DNA of 64,000 nucleotides from Longibacter sp051155795 (GCF_051155795.1 NZ_DAXETW010000081.1:5477-69476), one strand, 5' to 3'. Shown: positions 1 through 8,963, numbered from the stretch's first letter. A program made the numbers and translations. The notes: generated from the sequence alone by a model not told the origin.

Positions 1-747
1 TTCCGCGTCTGGCTCGACGACTGGATGATCGCCACGGCGGACACCGCCTCGCGTCCCCTCATCGACGGCGCATTCCCAATTCGCCTCCGCGCGCACGGCA
101 ACGGCGCCGCCGCCGACCTGGTGCTGACACCAACCAAGCCAATGGTGTTGCAGGGCGATCGGGGCCTGTCGAAGAAGGGCGAGGGCGAAGGCAATGCGTC
201 CTACTACTATACGTACCCGCGTCTTGCTACCGAGGGCACGGTGGTGATCGACGGGGACAGCATCGAGGTATCCGGTCTGAGCTGGATGGACCGCGAGTGG
301 AGCACGTCGGCCCTCAGCGAGAACCAGGTCGGCTGGGACTGGTTCGCCCTGCAACTCGACGACGGCCGCGATCTGATGTATTATCAGCTTCGCAACCGGG
401 ACGGATCCGCCAGCATGTACACCGACGGGATCGTGGTCGGCCCGGACGGCTCCACCACCCGCATCGAAAGAGAAGACGCCTCGCTGCAGGTTCTGGATAC
501 GTACCGCACGCCCGACGGGTCGCGGGAGTACCCCACCGAGTGGCGCCTGCACATCCCCGACCAGGACCTTGACCTCCACGTGGACGCGACATTTGATGAC
601 CAAGAACTGAACGTCTCCGTTCGCTACTGGGAAGGCGCGGTAACTGTCGACGGATCGTCCCAGGGAAGCCCCGTACGCGGACACGGATTCGTCGAAATGA
701 CGGGCTACGGCGAAGGCCCCGCATCGCCGACCGCCGGCATGGAGTGA
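1..747 (+). CDS. CrtC/AttH-like lipocalin-fold protein, 5' end outside the window
   Basis: The reading frame is open from base 1, so the gene begins upstream; 248 codons are visible. The sequence resembles the C-terminal part of the carotenoid 1,2-hydratase (CrtC)/AttH lipocalin-like family. The clearest block is GLSWMDREWST followed by GWDWFALQLDDGRDLMYYQLR at about residues 92-126, with aromatic-rich beta-strands either side. Family members bind or hydrate hydrophobic ligands, and many are encoded beside an ABC-type FtsX permease, but the upstream neighbour is not visible here. The substrate cannot be assigned, and nothing shows a role in carotenoid synthesis. The ATG at 25 is internal and not the true start. 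A tandem-repeat tract follows the stop codon. Confidence 0.8.
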   Translation, partial: FRVWLDDWMIATADTASRPLIDGAFPIRLRAHGNGAAADLVLTPTKPMVLQGDRGLSKKGEGEGNASYYYTYPRLATEGTVVIDGDSIEVSGLSWMDREWSTSALSENQVGWDWFALQLDDGRDLMYYQLRNRDGSASMYTDGIVVGPDGSTTRIEREDASLQVLDTYRTPDGSREYPTEWRLHIPDQDLDLHVDATFDDQELNVSVRYWEGAVTVDGSSQGSPVRGHGFVEMTGYGEGPASPTAGME

Positions 748-758
748 CGGGGCTTAGG

Positions 759-845
759 TGTTACGGTGTTACGGTGTTAATGTGTTAAGGGTGTTAAGGT
801 GTGAATGTGGGGGGTTTGTATGCATGTAGGTTTGTATGTGGGGTT
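759..845 (+). repeat. Octamer tandem repeat TGTTANGG plus a GGTTTGTATG direct repeat
   Basis: Successive units from 759 read TGTTACGG, TGTTACGG, TGTTAATG, TGTTAAGGG, TGTTAAGG and TGTGAATG. They are followed by two copies of GGTTTGTATG. The tract lies just downstream of the lipocalin stop codon and has no coding character. Confidence 0.75.
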
Positions 846-881
846 GAGAGTGATTGATGACGGGTGGCGTGGTGGCCACGC

Positions 882-938
882 TGAACGTTGAACCCTGAAC
901 GTTGAACCCTGAACGTTGAACGTATCCCCTTGAACGCT
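882..938 (+). repeat. Heptamer tandem repeat TGAACNN running into a start codon
   Basis: Units TGAACGT, TGAACCC, TGAACGT, TGAACCC, TGAACGT and TGAACGT are followed, after a short break, by TTGAACGC. The last unit supplies the TTG used as the start of the next gene. The same family recurs near 58470, and in reverse complement near 29526, 34672 and 37158. Confidence 0.8.
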
Positions 939-1394
939 GAGCTCAACTTACCGGTCTACGAGCTTCGGACGACGGATCGAGGCGGGAAACGCATGGTGTA
1001 CGACGTCTTCCGTGGGAAGTACGTTCGCCTGACCCCCGAGGAGCATGTTCGCCAGCAGTTTGTGCACTACCTCGTCGACGCGCACGGCGTACCGAGCGGA
1101 CTCGTGTCCATCGAGCAGCGTGTAGATATTCAGGGGCAGCCGCAGCGCGCGGACGTCGTCGTTCATAACCGCCGGGCCCAGCCCCTCCTGCTCGTCGAAT
1201 GCAAGGCACCCGGACAATCCATCAACCAGTCGGTCTTCGATCAGGCGTCGCGGTATAATCTTGCGCTCGGCGCCCCCTTTCTGGCCGTCACCAACGGCAT
1301 CGAGCACTACGCCTGCCGGATCGATCGTTCGTCCGCCCCAATCGACTTTCTGGACGACCTGCCGGACTTCGACGACATGTGTCGGACCGCGTAG
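930..1394 (+). CDS. Orphan type I restriction HsdR_N-like (PD-(D/E)XK) protein
   Basis: This 154-residue protein matches the short stand-alone HsdR_N family common in Bacteroidota. It carries a PD-(D/E)XK nuclease-fold core: an acidic EE at 37-38, RADVVV (D75) and VECKAP (E90, K92), then the Q-rich SINQSVFDQASRYN helix. Such proteins resemble only the N-terminal nuclease lobe of HsdR. There is no helicase domain, and no hsdM or hsdS gene is nearby, so a classical restriction role is unlikely; its real function is unknown. The only in-frame start that keeps the conserved LNLPVYE N-terminus is TTG at 930, which is part of a TGAAC repeat. The next ATG, at 993, would remove that conserved start. 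Confidence 0.8.
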   Translation: MNAELNLPVYELRTTDRGGKRMVYDVFRGKYVRLTPEEHVRQQFVHYLVDAHGVPSGLVSIEQRVDIQGQPQRADVVVHNRRAQPLLLVECKAPGQSINQSVFDQASRYNLALGAPFLAVTNGIEHYACRIDRSSAPIDFLDDLPDFDDMCRTA

Positions 1395-1616
1395 GCGCCA
1401 GCACTCGCCGGGAGTTCCAGCGTACGGGTTTCCCCCACAAGACCGCGTACGACGTCCGTACAGTTCTCCTCAGGATCTCCCCACCTGCGTGTCGGAACGG
1501 CCCTGCTATCGCCTCTGCCGCACATAGATGATGTTTTGAGTGAGCTTCTCGGGACAGGCCCCTCGGCTCCCCGATAAGCCATTCGCATCCAATGAGGTTA
1601 GACGGTGGGGACTGTC

Positions 1617-2498
1617 ATGATTGCGACCAAAGATAACACACAGCGCAGAAACGTCACCGAACGCACACCGGCTACGGGACCGCCCAGGCCGGAACGACCA
1701 TCCGATTCTCCGCGCAAGGAGCGCGTGCAGAGCGGCGACGGCAAGACGATCCGGAGCCGAGAAGACGGGATTCCAACCCTCCATGCAACAGCTCCGAATC
1801 GTACGGCCCCTTCCCGAAAGCCCTGGAAGAAGGACGGCGTGAGCGTGAAGTCGCAGTACGGACCGACGCTCCAGTTCGGATTCGTCCTTGCACTTGCGAT
1901 CCTGCTGGGCCTCACGGCTCTACGGTTCGAAACGGATGACAGCTTCGACATCACCCTTAGCGAGCAGGACGTCGTGGTGATGGAGGAGGTCGCCCAAACG
2001 GAGCAGGAGATTCGTGCGCCGGCACCGCCGCGCCCGGCTGCCCCGATTGAAGTGGCCAACAACGTCGTGCTGGAAGATGAAACCTTCGACTTCGACGCGA
2101 CCCTCGATCTGAACGAGTCGCTCGAGGTTGCCGCAACGCCTCCGCCTCCCGCACCGGAGTCGCAGGAGGACGAGAAGACGTACGAGGATGAGATCTTCGT
2201 CGTCGTCGAAGACCAGCCTGAACTGGTCGGTGGCCTGGCCGCGCTGCAGAGCCAAATTGAGTACCCCATCCTTGCGCAGAAGGCCGGTATTGAGGGACGC
2301 GTGTTCGTCCAATTCGTCGTCAACGAACAAGGAGACGTCGTAAACCCCACCGTCATCCGAGGGCGTCACCCGCTCCTCGATGCCGAGGCACTTCGCGTCA
2401 TAAGCCTGGCGAAGTTTGAACCGGGCCGACAGCGAGGGAAAGCCGTGAAGGTTCAGATGGCTATGCCCATCACCTTCAAGCTGAAGATCAAGAGGTAA
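1617..2498 (+). CDS. TonB-family energy transducer
   Basis: TonB couples the inner-membrane proton-motive force (ExbB/ExbD) to outer-membrane receptors such as the heme receptor at 43594. A single transmembrane helix (QFGFVLALAILLGLTALRF) is followed by an acidic, proline-containing periplasmic linker and a C-terminal TonB domain: YPILAQKAGIEGRVFVQFVV, then DAEALRVI and FEPGRQRGKAVKVQMAMPITFKL. About 75 residues before the helix are rich in R, P and S and look poorly conserved, so the real start could be the GTG at 1839, which has GAAGAAGGA close upstream and gives about 219 residues. An in-frame GTG at 1605 is a third option. ExbB/ExbD genes are not in the window. Confidence 0.88.
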   Translation: MIATKDNTQRRNVTERTPATGPPRPERPSDSPRKERVQSGDGKTIRSREDGIPTLHATAPNRTAPSRKPWKKDGVSVKSQYGPTLQFGFVLALAILLGLTALRFETDDSFDITLSEQDVVVMEEVAQTEQEIRAPAPPRPAAPIEVANNVVLEDETFDFDATLDLNESLEVAATPPPPAPESQEDEKTYEDEIFVVVEDQPELVGGLAALQSQIEYPILAQKAGIEGRVFVQFVVNEQGDVVNPTVIRGRHPLLDAEALRVISLAKFEPGRQRGKAVKVQMAMPITFKLKIKR

Positions 2499-2537
2499 CT
2501 CCCCTCGCTTCCGCGAGTGATTATCCCGAAGCGCACA

Positions 2538-2575
2538 GGCGGGCCCGACTTCGGTCGGGTCCGCCTTCATTTGTT
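2538..2575 (+). terminator. Rho-independent terminator after the TonB-type gene
   Basis: A 12-bp stem, GGCGGGCCCGAC/GTCGGGTCCGCC, has one G-T pair and a TTCG tetraloop at 2550-2553. TTCATTTGTTG follows. It sits between convergent genes and may also stop transcripts of the EF-G-like gene on the other strand. Confidence 0.8.
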
Positions 2576-2619
2576 GAGGTAAATGTGCGCGCGACCGGTC
2601 GGCCGCCGGACGGTCCACA

Positions 2620-4746
2620 TCACGCGGGAATCGCATCTTCCGCGTCGGCGGACGCCACCTGCTCCTGGACATTCGCGGGCATCGCCTCGTAGTGGCTGAA
2701 CCGCGCATGGTGAATGCCGCGCCCGTGAGTCAGCGAGCGAAGCGCCGTCGAGTACTGAAAGAGCTCCGCCTCTGGAACCTGGGCGATGATCTTCTGAAAT
2801 GGGCCTTCCGTCTCGATTCCCTGGATCCGGCCCCGGCGCGTGTTCAGATCCCCAATAACGTCCCCGGTGAAGTCGTCCGGCGTGGTGACGGTGACGTCGT
2901 GCAACGGCTCGAGCATGACGGGTTTTGCTTTCCGGAAGGCCTCGCGAAAGCCCTGAAACGCGGCGGTCTTGAACGCGGCCTCGTTAGAATCGACCGGATG
3001 CATCCCGCCGTCATAGATCACGACGCGGACATCCCCGACCGGGAAGCCGGCCACCGGACCCTCCGCCATCGCGTCCAGGACCCCCTTCTGGATGGCGCCG
3101 AAAAAGCGCCGCATGTCGATCACCCCCCCGACGATCGCGTCGACGAAGTGCACCTCGGCGTCCCATTCCGTCATCACCGTCTCTTCCCCGCGGATTTTCA
3201 CGTCGGACGGCACATCGAACGCACCGTCGAGCGGTTCCACCATCAGCGAGATGTCCGCAAACTGCCCGGCACCGCCCGTCTGTTTCTTGTGACGGTAGGA
3301 CGCTCTCGCACGCGACCGCACGGTCTCCCGGTACGAAACCCGGGGCCGTGCAAACTCGATCTCCACGCCCGATCGGCGCTGCAGACGACCGCGCGCAATC
3401 TGAAGGTGCATCTCCCCCTGTCCGCTCAGCGTGAGCTGGTTCAGGAGCGGGTCGTGCGAAAACACGAGCGAGGGATCCTCTGCGGCAATCTGGTGAAGTC
3501 CCTGCGCGAGCTTGTCTTCCACGCCGTCCTGGTTCGCCTTGACCGCCATTCGGTAGCGTGGCTCCGGAAACTCAATCGGCTTCACCCGTTCGTCGCGGCC
3601 GGTTCCACGGAGCGTATCGTTCGTGTGGGTATCTTTTAGCTTCACGAGCGCCCCGATGTCGCCGGCGACCATCTTCTGGACGCTCTCCCGTGTGCTGCCG
3701 TTGATCGAGTAGATCTGCCCGATGCGCTCGGTGTTGCCGGTGCGCGGATTGAGCAGGTCTTGCCCGGCTGTCAGCATTCCGTCGTAGACGCGGACGAAGG
3801 AGTATTCCCCCACATGCTCCTCGCTCATGGTGCGGAAAACGAACGCCAGCGGCTCGTCGGCTTCTTCGTCTGCGAGAATGGTCTCCTCGTCCACCGTTTC
3901 GGCGGGTTTTGCCGCGGGGGACGGACACACGTTATCGATAAAACTCATCAGCCGCGATACGCCGAGGGCCTCGGTCGCGCTGGTCACAAAAATCGGGAAG
4001 AGTTGCCGCCGGATCATCGCGGCGCGTAACCCCTCCCGCATTTGATCTTCGTCAAGCTCGCCCTGGTCGAAGTAGAGCTCCATGAGGCTCTCGTCGTTCT
4101 CGGCGATATCCTCGACCAGCGTCCGATGAAGCTCTTCGGCCTCGTCACGGAATGCATCGCGGATCTCGCGAATCTCCGGCTCCCGCTCGCCCTCCGGATA
4201 ATGCAGTTCCTCCATTCGCAACACGTCGATGATCGAGCGCGTCCCCGCCCCGCCCGGAATCTGAACAACCGTCGCCCCGCGCCCGAACCGCTCCTTGATC
4301 TGCTCCACCAGAAGGCGAAAATCGGCATCCGAGTGGTCCAGGTGATTGATCACAAACATGGAGGGCGTCTGCGTCATCTCGCCGTACGTCCACGCGAGCT
4401 CCGTCCCCACCTGCACACCGGCCCGTGCGTCCATGACGTAGAGCGCCGTGTCGGCCACTTTCATCGGCGCAATCACCTCGCTCACGAAATCCGGGTATCC
4501 CGGGGTGTCGAAGATATTGATCTTGTGACCGCGCCACTCAGCGTGCAGCATCGACGTAAAAATCGACATCTGCCGCTCCTTCTCGCTCGGGTGATAATCG
4601 CTCAGCGTCGTGCCCTCCGAAACGGACCCAAGACGGTCCAGCGCACCGCTGGCATACACCATGGCTTCGGAAAGAGCCGTCTTTCCGCTGCCCTGATGCC
4701 CGGCAAGAACGACGTTGCGAATGTGGTCAGCATCGTATACACGCAT
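2620..4746 (-). CDS. Divergent elongation factor G paralogue (EF-G2/FusA-like GTPase)
   Basis: This 708-residue translational GTPase has the full EF-G layout: G domain, domain II, EFG III, domain IV and an EFG C-terminal domain ending near FSHYEAMP. G1 is GHQGSGKT at 16-23 and G3 is DTPGYPD. Two signature positions differ from canonical EF-G: the catalytic His after DTPG is Tyr, and the G4 NKxD motif reads NHLD (VINHLDH). The Tyr is, from memory, seen in other EF-G-like paralogues; the Lys-to-His change is rarer. I chose ATG 4746 because the conserved start MRVYDADHIRNV begins there; the frame stays open upstream to 4893 without conserved sequence. The housekeeping fusA gene should be elsewhere. 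Its role (ribosome recycling, stress or rescue) cannot be told from the sequence. Confidence 0.88.
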   Translation of the reverse strand: MRVYDADHIRNVVLAGHQGSGKTALSEAMVYASGALDRLGSVSEGTTLSDYHPSEKERQMSIFTSMLHAEWRGHKINIFDTPGYPDFVSEVIAPMKVADTALYVMDARAGVQVGTELAWTYGEMTQTPSMFVINHLDHSDADFRLLVEQIKERFGRGATVVQIPGGAGTRSIIDVLRMEELHYPEGEREPEIREIRDAFRDEAEELHRTLVEDIAENDESLMELYFDQGELDEDQMREGLRAAMIRRQLFPIFVTSATEALGVSRLMSFIDNVCPSPAAKPAETVDEETILADEEADEPLAFVFRTMSEEHVGEYSFVRVYDGMLTAGQDLLNPRTGNTERIGQIYSINGSTRESVQKMVAGDIGALVKLKDTHTNDTLRGTGRDERVKPIEFPEPRYRMAVKANQDGVEDKLAQGLHQIAAEDPSLVFSHDPLLNQLTLSGQGEMHLQIARGRLQRRSGVEIEFARPRVSYRETVRSRARASYRHKKQTGGAGQFADISLMVEPLDGAFDVPSDVKIRGEETVMTEWDAEVHFVDAIVGGVIDMRRFFGAIQKGVLDAMAEGPVAGFPVGDVRVVIYDGGMHPVDSNEAAFKTAAFQGFREAFRKAKPVMLEPLHDVTVTTPDDFTGDVIGDLNTRRGRIQGIETEGPFQKIIAQVPEAELFQYSTALRSLTHGRGIHHARFSHYEAMPANVQEQVASADAEDAIPA

Positions 4747-5148
4747 GGAGATAGCCGATCTGATTCGTGAGTCGTGGCCCGTCCCGTCGGCAGCCAACCC
4801 CGCACCGTTCGTTCCAGGGTTTGCAAAATAACGCGATGATGAAGAAACTGTCAAGCAGAGAACCGGGCGCTTCGTGCCGATGATCGCAGACACACACCCA
4901 ATCGTCGCACGGCCGCCCTCGAAGCGTTACAGGCGAATCCGTGTATCAGGAATCGATTTCACCGGAAGCTTCGTAAAGAATATTTCCAAACGGATATCTC
5001 CAATGGGACCGTGACACCCCGCCTGCGGCGCGCAGCCGCCGATTCCCCGGACCGGCGCGGACTGGCACGTCGTTCGCACGGCATCCGACGGGCCATTCTG
5101 CCCGCATCCTACCCGGCCGTCCTCCTCGAATCACGTTCCGGCGCATCT

Positions 5149-5859
5149 ATGACCTCTACCGAGAAGCCGACGATCGCGCTCGATCAGACGGAATTCGAAG
5201 TGCTGTCGAGCATCCGTTCGCTGGCTCCGCAGTTCGGCGTGCCCTCGAAGCGAGCGGAGGCCTACGGCGTCTGGGTCGTCTGTTACCGGCGTTACTGCAA
5301 GGTGCACGACCGGCCCTGGCTCTGGATGAGTAGCGTATCCGACTTCATGGACTTCCTGGATACGCGCTCGGAGGTGTCCGACCCGGAGCGCAACCGGGCT
5401 CTGGACGGCATCATGTTTTACCTTGCCGACGTGCGAAAGGCGGAGGACGAGGAGAACGATAAGGAGAAAATGAAGCCGTCGCGCGTCCCGTCGTCGACGC
5501 GAAGCCTGTTCGGCCAGCTTCTGCTCCGGTGCGACATCCAGCTCACTCAGGCCATGCAGCTACGGGCGACGGACGTGAAGCTGGGCGATTCGACCGTCAC
5601 GGTACACGATCGCGAGTCGGACGAATCGCAGGTCATCGAGGTCCCCGCCAGCCTCCGCAGCGGTCTGAAAAAGCACCTCGACCGGCTCCGCGATCGGACG
5701 GACACGGACGACCCCTACCTCTTCGGCCACCGTGGTCCGGAGGATGAACAGGAGGAAGAACTGGACGAGCCGGACCCCGAGCGTACGACCGAACTGGCCA
5801 CCCTGATCATGCAGACGTTCGACGAGGAAGACGCACCGGACCGGCCGGAGGCGAACTAG
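5149..5859 (+). CDS. Tyrosine-recombinase-like protein without visible catalytic residues
   Basis: This acidic protein of 236 residues looks like the core-binding (SAM-like) domain plus the first half of a XerC/XerD-type catalytic domain. A LLLRCDIQLTQAMQLRATDVKL segment fits where active enzymes have TGLRxSExxxLxxxDI, but the catalytic Arg position is Gln. VPASLRSGLKKHLDRL matches the following strand and helix, and PYLFGHRG resembles the usual YLF element. The HxLRH box and the catalytic Tyr are absent; the protein ends in an acidic tail. It is therefore probably not a recombinase and may be a DNA-binding or structural derivative. The start is the ATG at 5149, with no good Shine-Dalgarno sequence. 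No repeats or att-like sites flank it, so it does not look like part of a mobile element. Confidence 0.6.
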   Translation: MTSTEKPTIALDQTEFEVLSSIRSLAPQFGVPSKRAEAYGVWVVCYRRYCKVHDRPWLWMSSVSDFMDFLDTRSEVSDPERNRALDGIMFYLADVRKAEDEENDKEKMKPSRVPSSTRSLFGQLLLRCDIQLTQAMQLRATDVKLGDSTVTVHDRESDESQVIEVPASLRSGLKKHLDRLRDRTDTDDPYLFGHRGPEDEQEEELDEPDPERTTELATLIMQTFDEEDAPDRPEAN

Positions 5860-5999
5860 CATCTCCCCGCTCGCCCGACACCCCCCCGTTTCTCATCGCG
5901 AATCCGTCTGCCGGGTGAACCGTGCGCGTGGCAGTCGGCGTAAGGCATCGGTGTATACGCCGCTCTCACCGCCCTGCCCTCCAACGACCCGACTCCCCG

Positions 6000-6983
6000 A
6001 TGCCTACCTCGTACGATCGCGAACGTGAGGTTGCCCTTCAGGCCGTCCGCAAAGCGGCGACTCTGTGCCAGGCCGTCCAGTCCGAAATCGACCCGGCCAT
6101 CATCGAGAAGGACGACCGGACGCCGGTGACCGTAGCCGACTTCGGAAGCCAGGCGCTGATCTGCAACGCGCTACGGGAGGCCTTCCCCGAGGACCCGATC
6201 ATCGCCGAGGAAGACTCGTCCGACCTTCGCTCCAATCAGGGCGTACTCCTTCAGGTCACACAGCAGATTCAGCAGATCCGGTCGGGCGTCACCCCCAACA
6301 CGGTCTGCGCCTGGATCGATGAGGGCAATGCCGGATCCTACAGCGACCGATTCTGGACGCTGGACCCGATTGACGGCACCAAAGGGTTCGTGCGGGGCGA
6401 CCAGTACGCGATCGCCCTCGCCTTGATCGTGGACGGCACCCCGCGGGTCGCCGCCCTCGCCTGTCCGAACCTTCCGGCCGACCTGGACGCAGACGATGGC
6501 TCGACCGGACAGGTCTTTATCGCCGTACGAGGCGATGGCGCGTACCAGGTCTCCTTGAACGGAGACGATGACGAGGGGACCGCCATTCAAACCTCCGACG
6601 CCGAGACGCCGGCCAACGGCCGCTTTACGGACTCGTTCGTATCCGCCCACTCGTCGCACGACACGGCCAAAGAAACGGGCCACCGACTCGGCATCGAGGC
6701 GGAACCGATCCGCATGGACAGCCAGGCGAAGTACGCCATCGTAGCCCGCGGGGACGCCGAGATCTATTTCCGCCTGCCTCGTCCCGGAAGCGACTATACG
6801 GAGAAAATCTGGGACCACGCCGCCGGCATGCTCGTCGTCGAAACCGCCGGAGGCACCGTCACCGATGTAAACGGGAACGCCCTCGACTTCACCCACGCAC
6901 CGCTCCTCTCCGAAAACACCGGCATCGTGGCGACGAACGGACGTTTCCACGACGACGTCCTTCAGGCCCTCGTCGAGAAGTAA
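6000..6983 (+). CDS. 3'(2'),5'-bisphosphate nucleotidase, HAL2/CysQ family
   Basis: This 327-residue enzyme of the inositol monophosphatase superfamily probably hydrolyses 3'-phosphoadenosine 5'-phosphate (PAP) to AMP. That would remove an inhibitory by-product of sulfate assimilation and sulfation. The metal-binding motifs are IIAEEDSS near residue 68, LDPIDGTKGFV at about 120-130, and the C-terminal WDHAAGMLVVETAGG block. The eukaryotic-type insertion between the EE and DPIDGT motifs fits HAL2 better than short CysQ proteins. HAL2 enzymes in yeast and plants are sodium/lithium-sensitive targets in salt tolerance, which would suit a halophile, but that link is inference. The start is the ATG at 6000. 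Confidence 0.85.
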   Translation: MPTSYDREREVALQAVRKAATLCQAVQSEIDPAIIEKDDRTPVTVADFGSQALICNALREAFPEDPIIAEEDSSDLRSNQGVLLQVTQQIQQIRSGVTPNTVCAWIDEGNAGSYSDRFWTLDPIDGTKGFVRGDQYAIALALIVDGTPRVAALACPNLPADLDADDGSTGQVFIAVRGDGAYQVSLNGDDDEGTAIQTSDAETPANGRFTDSFVSAHSSHDTAKETGHRLGIEAEPIRMDSQAKYAIVARGDAEIYFRLPRPGSDYTEKIWDHAAGMLVVETAGGTVTDVNGNALDFTHAPLLSENTGIVATNGRFHDDVLQALVEK

Positions 6984-6985
6984 GG

Positions 6986-7035
6986 ATGGGGATCGGAGAT
7001 TACGAATTGGGGATTGGGGAATGTTGGATCTGGAT
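6986..7035 (+). repeat. Short G/A/T-rich heptamer tract (GAATTGG/GGGGATT units)
   Basis: GGGGATC, GAATTGG, GGATTGG and GGAATGTTGG follow each other directly after the HAL2 stop codon. Similar GAATTGGGAATT-like tracts lie at about 18534, 30217 and 37915. It separates two convergent genes and no hairpin was seen. Confidence 0.5.
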
Positions 7036-7076
7036 CCGACAGACCACAAACAACCCACCGCACATACGTCCCTAAT

Positions 7077-8267
7077 TCATCCGAACGCTGTGCGCAACTG
7101 ATCGCATGCCTGTTTCAGGACCGGCAGTTCCTTCCCGAAGCAGAATCGGAGCTTCGTCGCCCCGCGGGCGGGATCGCTGTAGAACGACCGGCCGGTCACG
7201 CAGCCGATGCCCGATTCGCAGATGAGCGTCTCGGCCGCTTCTTCGTCGCTGGAGAACCCCGGACGGTGCTGGATCGGGGACACGTCGGCAAACGCGTAAT
7301 AGGCACCCTCCGGCCACGGGACATCGAACCCGATCGCCTCGAGCGTCTCGCACATGAGCGAGCGCCGCTCATGGTAATCGGCCCGCAGGGACGCGTAGTA
7401 ATCATCATCCAGATCTCCGAACACGGCCAGCATGCCGTGCTGTAACGGTCGCGGTGCACAGATGTAGAGCAGGTCGTTCATCAGACCCATCTTCTCCAGG
7501 AGCGGACCCGGTCCCACCGCATAGCCAAGTCGCCACCCGGTCACGTTGTACGTTTTCGAAAATCCCGACAGGGTAATCGTTCGCTCATACGCCCCGGGTA
7601 GTGCACCGAGAGAGACGTGCTCGACATCGTCGTAGGTCATGTATTCGTAGATCTCATCGGTGATAGCAATCAGATCGTGCTTCTGCATCACCGTGAGCAG
7701 CGCCTCCAGCTCGTCTCTCCGCCACACCTTTCCGCTCGGATTGGCCGGCGTATTGACGATCACCGCCCGGGTCCGGTCGGTCAGTTCGGCCTCCATTGCC
7801 TCCGGGTCGAACGCATCGTCCGGACTCCCGAGCGGGACGTACCGAACGGTGGCTCCGGTCAGCTTCAGGATGTTACGGTGGTATCCGTAGTACGGCTCAA
7901 ATAGTATCACTTCGTCGCCCTCCTGGAGCAATGTCATCGCTGCGATGACGAAGGCCCCCGTGGACCCGGCGCTCACGACCACCTCGTCGATCGTGGACGC
8001 GGGGAGCTCATTGAACGTCCTGGCCTTCTCCAGAATGGCCTCACGCAGGGCTTCGATGCCGGCGTGATGCGAATAGATCGAACGGTTGGCTGCGATCGCC
8101 TCGTGCGTCCGTTCCCTGATGGGAGCCGGCGTGGGGAGGTCGCAGATCCCCTGCCCGAGGTTGATGCCGTCGACGGCCTTCACCGCCTTCGAAATCGTCC
8201 GGATGTGGCTTTTCTTCAGCGGGCGGGCACGATCGGCAAGCGAAATCATGTCGGGCGAAGACTCCAT
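7077..8267 (-). CDS. PLP-dependent class I/II aminotransferase
   Basis: This 396-residue fold-type I aminotransferase belongs to the aspartate/kynurenine-type group. The N-terminal INLGQGICDLPTP block positions substrate, YSHHAGIEALREAI leads into the first large domain, and NTPANPSGKVW holds the Asn/Pro of the cofactor site. The Schiff-base lysine lies in TLSGFSKTYNVTGWRLGY. The conserved Arg of the substrate carboxylate site is in the C-terminal TKLRFCFGK stretch. The natural amino acid substrate cannot be told. ATG 8267 (MESSPDMISL) and ATG 8249 are both possible; an upstream extension to 8333 has no conserved sequence. It is convergent with the HAL2 gene and divergent from guanine deaminase. 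Confidence 0.85.
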   Translation of the reverse strand: MESSPDMISLADRARPLKKSHIRTISKAVKAVDGINLGQGICDLPTPAPIRERTHEAIAANRSIYSHHAGIEALREAILEKARTFNELPASTIDEVVVSAGSTGAFVIAAMTLLQEGDEVILFEPYYGYHRNILKLTGATVRYVPLGSPDDAFDPEAMEAELTDRTRAVIVNTPANPSGKVWRRDELEALLTVMQKHDLIAITDEIYEYMTYDDVEHVSLGALPGAYERTITLSGFSKTYNVTGWRLGYAVGPGPLLEKMGLMNDLLYICAPRPLQHGMLAVFGDLDDDYYASLRADYHERRSLMCETLEAIGFDVPWPEGAYYAFADVSPIQHRPGFSSDEEAAETLICESGIGCVTGRSFYSDPARGATKLRFCFGKELPVLKQACDQLRTAFG

Positions 8268-8486
8268 GGCAAGGGGGAGGAGACAATGGCGGGGCCGTCT
8301 ACGCCTGAATCCGTCCGTCACGGGATCGCACATGCACGAACGCCCGCGGTGACCGGATCGGCTATGTGAAGAAACGACCCGCTTCGGGCGGAGTCAAGCA
8401 CCCCGCCTGGAACGCAGGGCCGAATTGCCCTTTCCCTATCGCCGCGACGACCGTTTTTCCGTCCCTTCTCCGACTCCCCTTTCCTT

Positions 8487-8963
8487 ATGCCAACGGACTC
8501 TGACCTGCGGTTCATGCGTGCGGCCATTTCCCTTGCCGTCGAAAACGTCGAGCGGGGCGGCGGGCCCTTCGGCGCCCTCGTCGTTTCCGACGGGGAGATC
8601 ATCGCCCGCGGGACCAATCGCGTGACGGCCTCCCACGACCCCACCGCTCATGCAGAGGTCGTCGCGATCCGCTCGGCCTGCGATGCCGTCGGGCATTTTG
8701 AGCTTACAGGATGCACGCTCTACACGAGTTGCGAGCCGTGCCCGATGTGTATGGGTGCCATCTACTGGTCGCGCCTGGACCGCGTCTTGTATGCCGCCAC
8801 CCGACAGGAAGCGGCCGAGGCCGGCTTCGACGATGATCACATCTACCGCGAGATTGAGAAGCCGCCGGGCGAGCGCACGCTGCCAATGCAGAACCTGCTG
8901 GCGGACGAGGCCGGGCGGCCGTTCGATGCCTGGGATGCGTACGAGAATCGGACGGAGTACTGA
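8487..8963 (+). CDS. guaD: Guanine deaminase-like nucleoside/base deaminase
   Basis: A 158-residue cytidine-deaminase-fold enzyme. The zinc and catalytic motifs are HAEVVAI (His and the proton-shuttling Glu) and SCEPCPMCMGAIYWSRLDRV (the PCxxC zinc ligands). The AATRQEAAEAGFDDDHIYREI stretch and the C-terminal DAWDAYENRTEY are typical of the Bacillus GuaD group rather than the tRNA adenosine deaminase TadA. It should convert guanine to xanthine in purine salvage or catabolism. No other purine genes are nearby, so it is probably a single-gene unit. The start is the ATG at 8487. TadA-like activity cannot be excluded without phylogeny. Confidence 0.85.
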   Translation: MPTDSDLRFMRAAISLAVENVERGGGPFGALVVSDGEIIARGTNRVTASHDPTAHAEVVAIRSACDAVGHFELTGCTLYTSCEPCPMCMGAIYWSRLDRVLYAATRQEAAEAGFDDDHIYREIEKPPGERTLPMQNLLADEAGRPFDAWDAYENRTEY

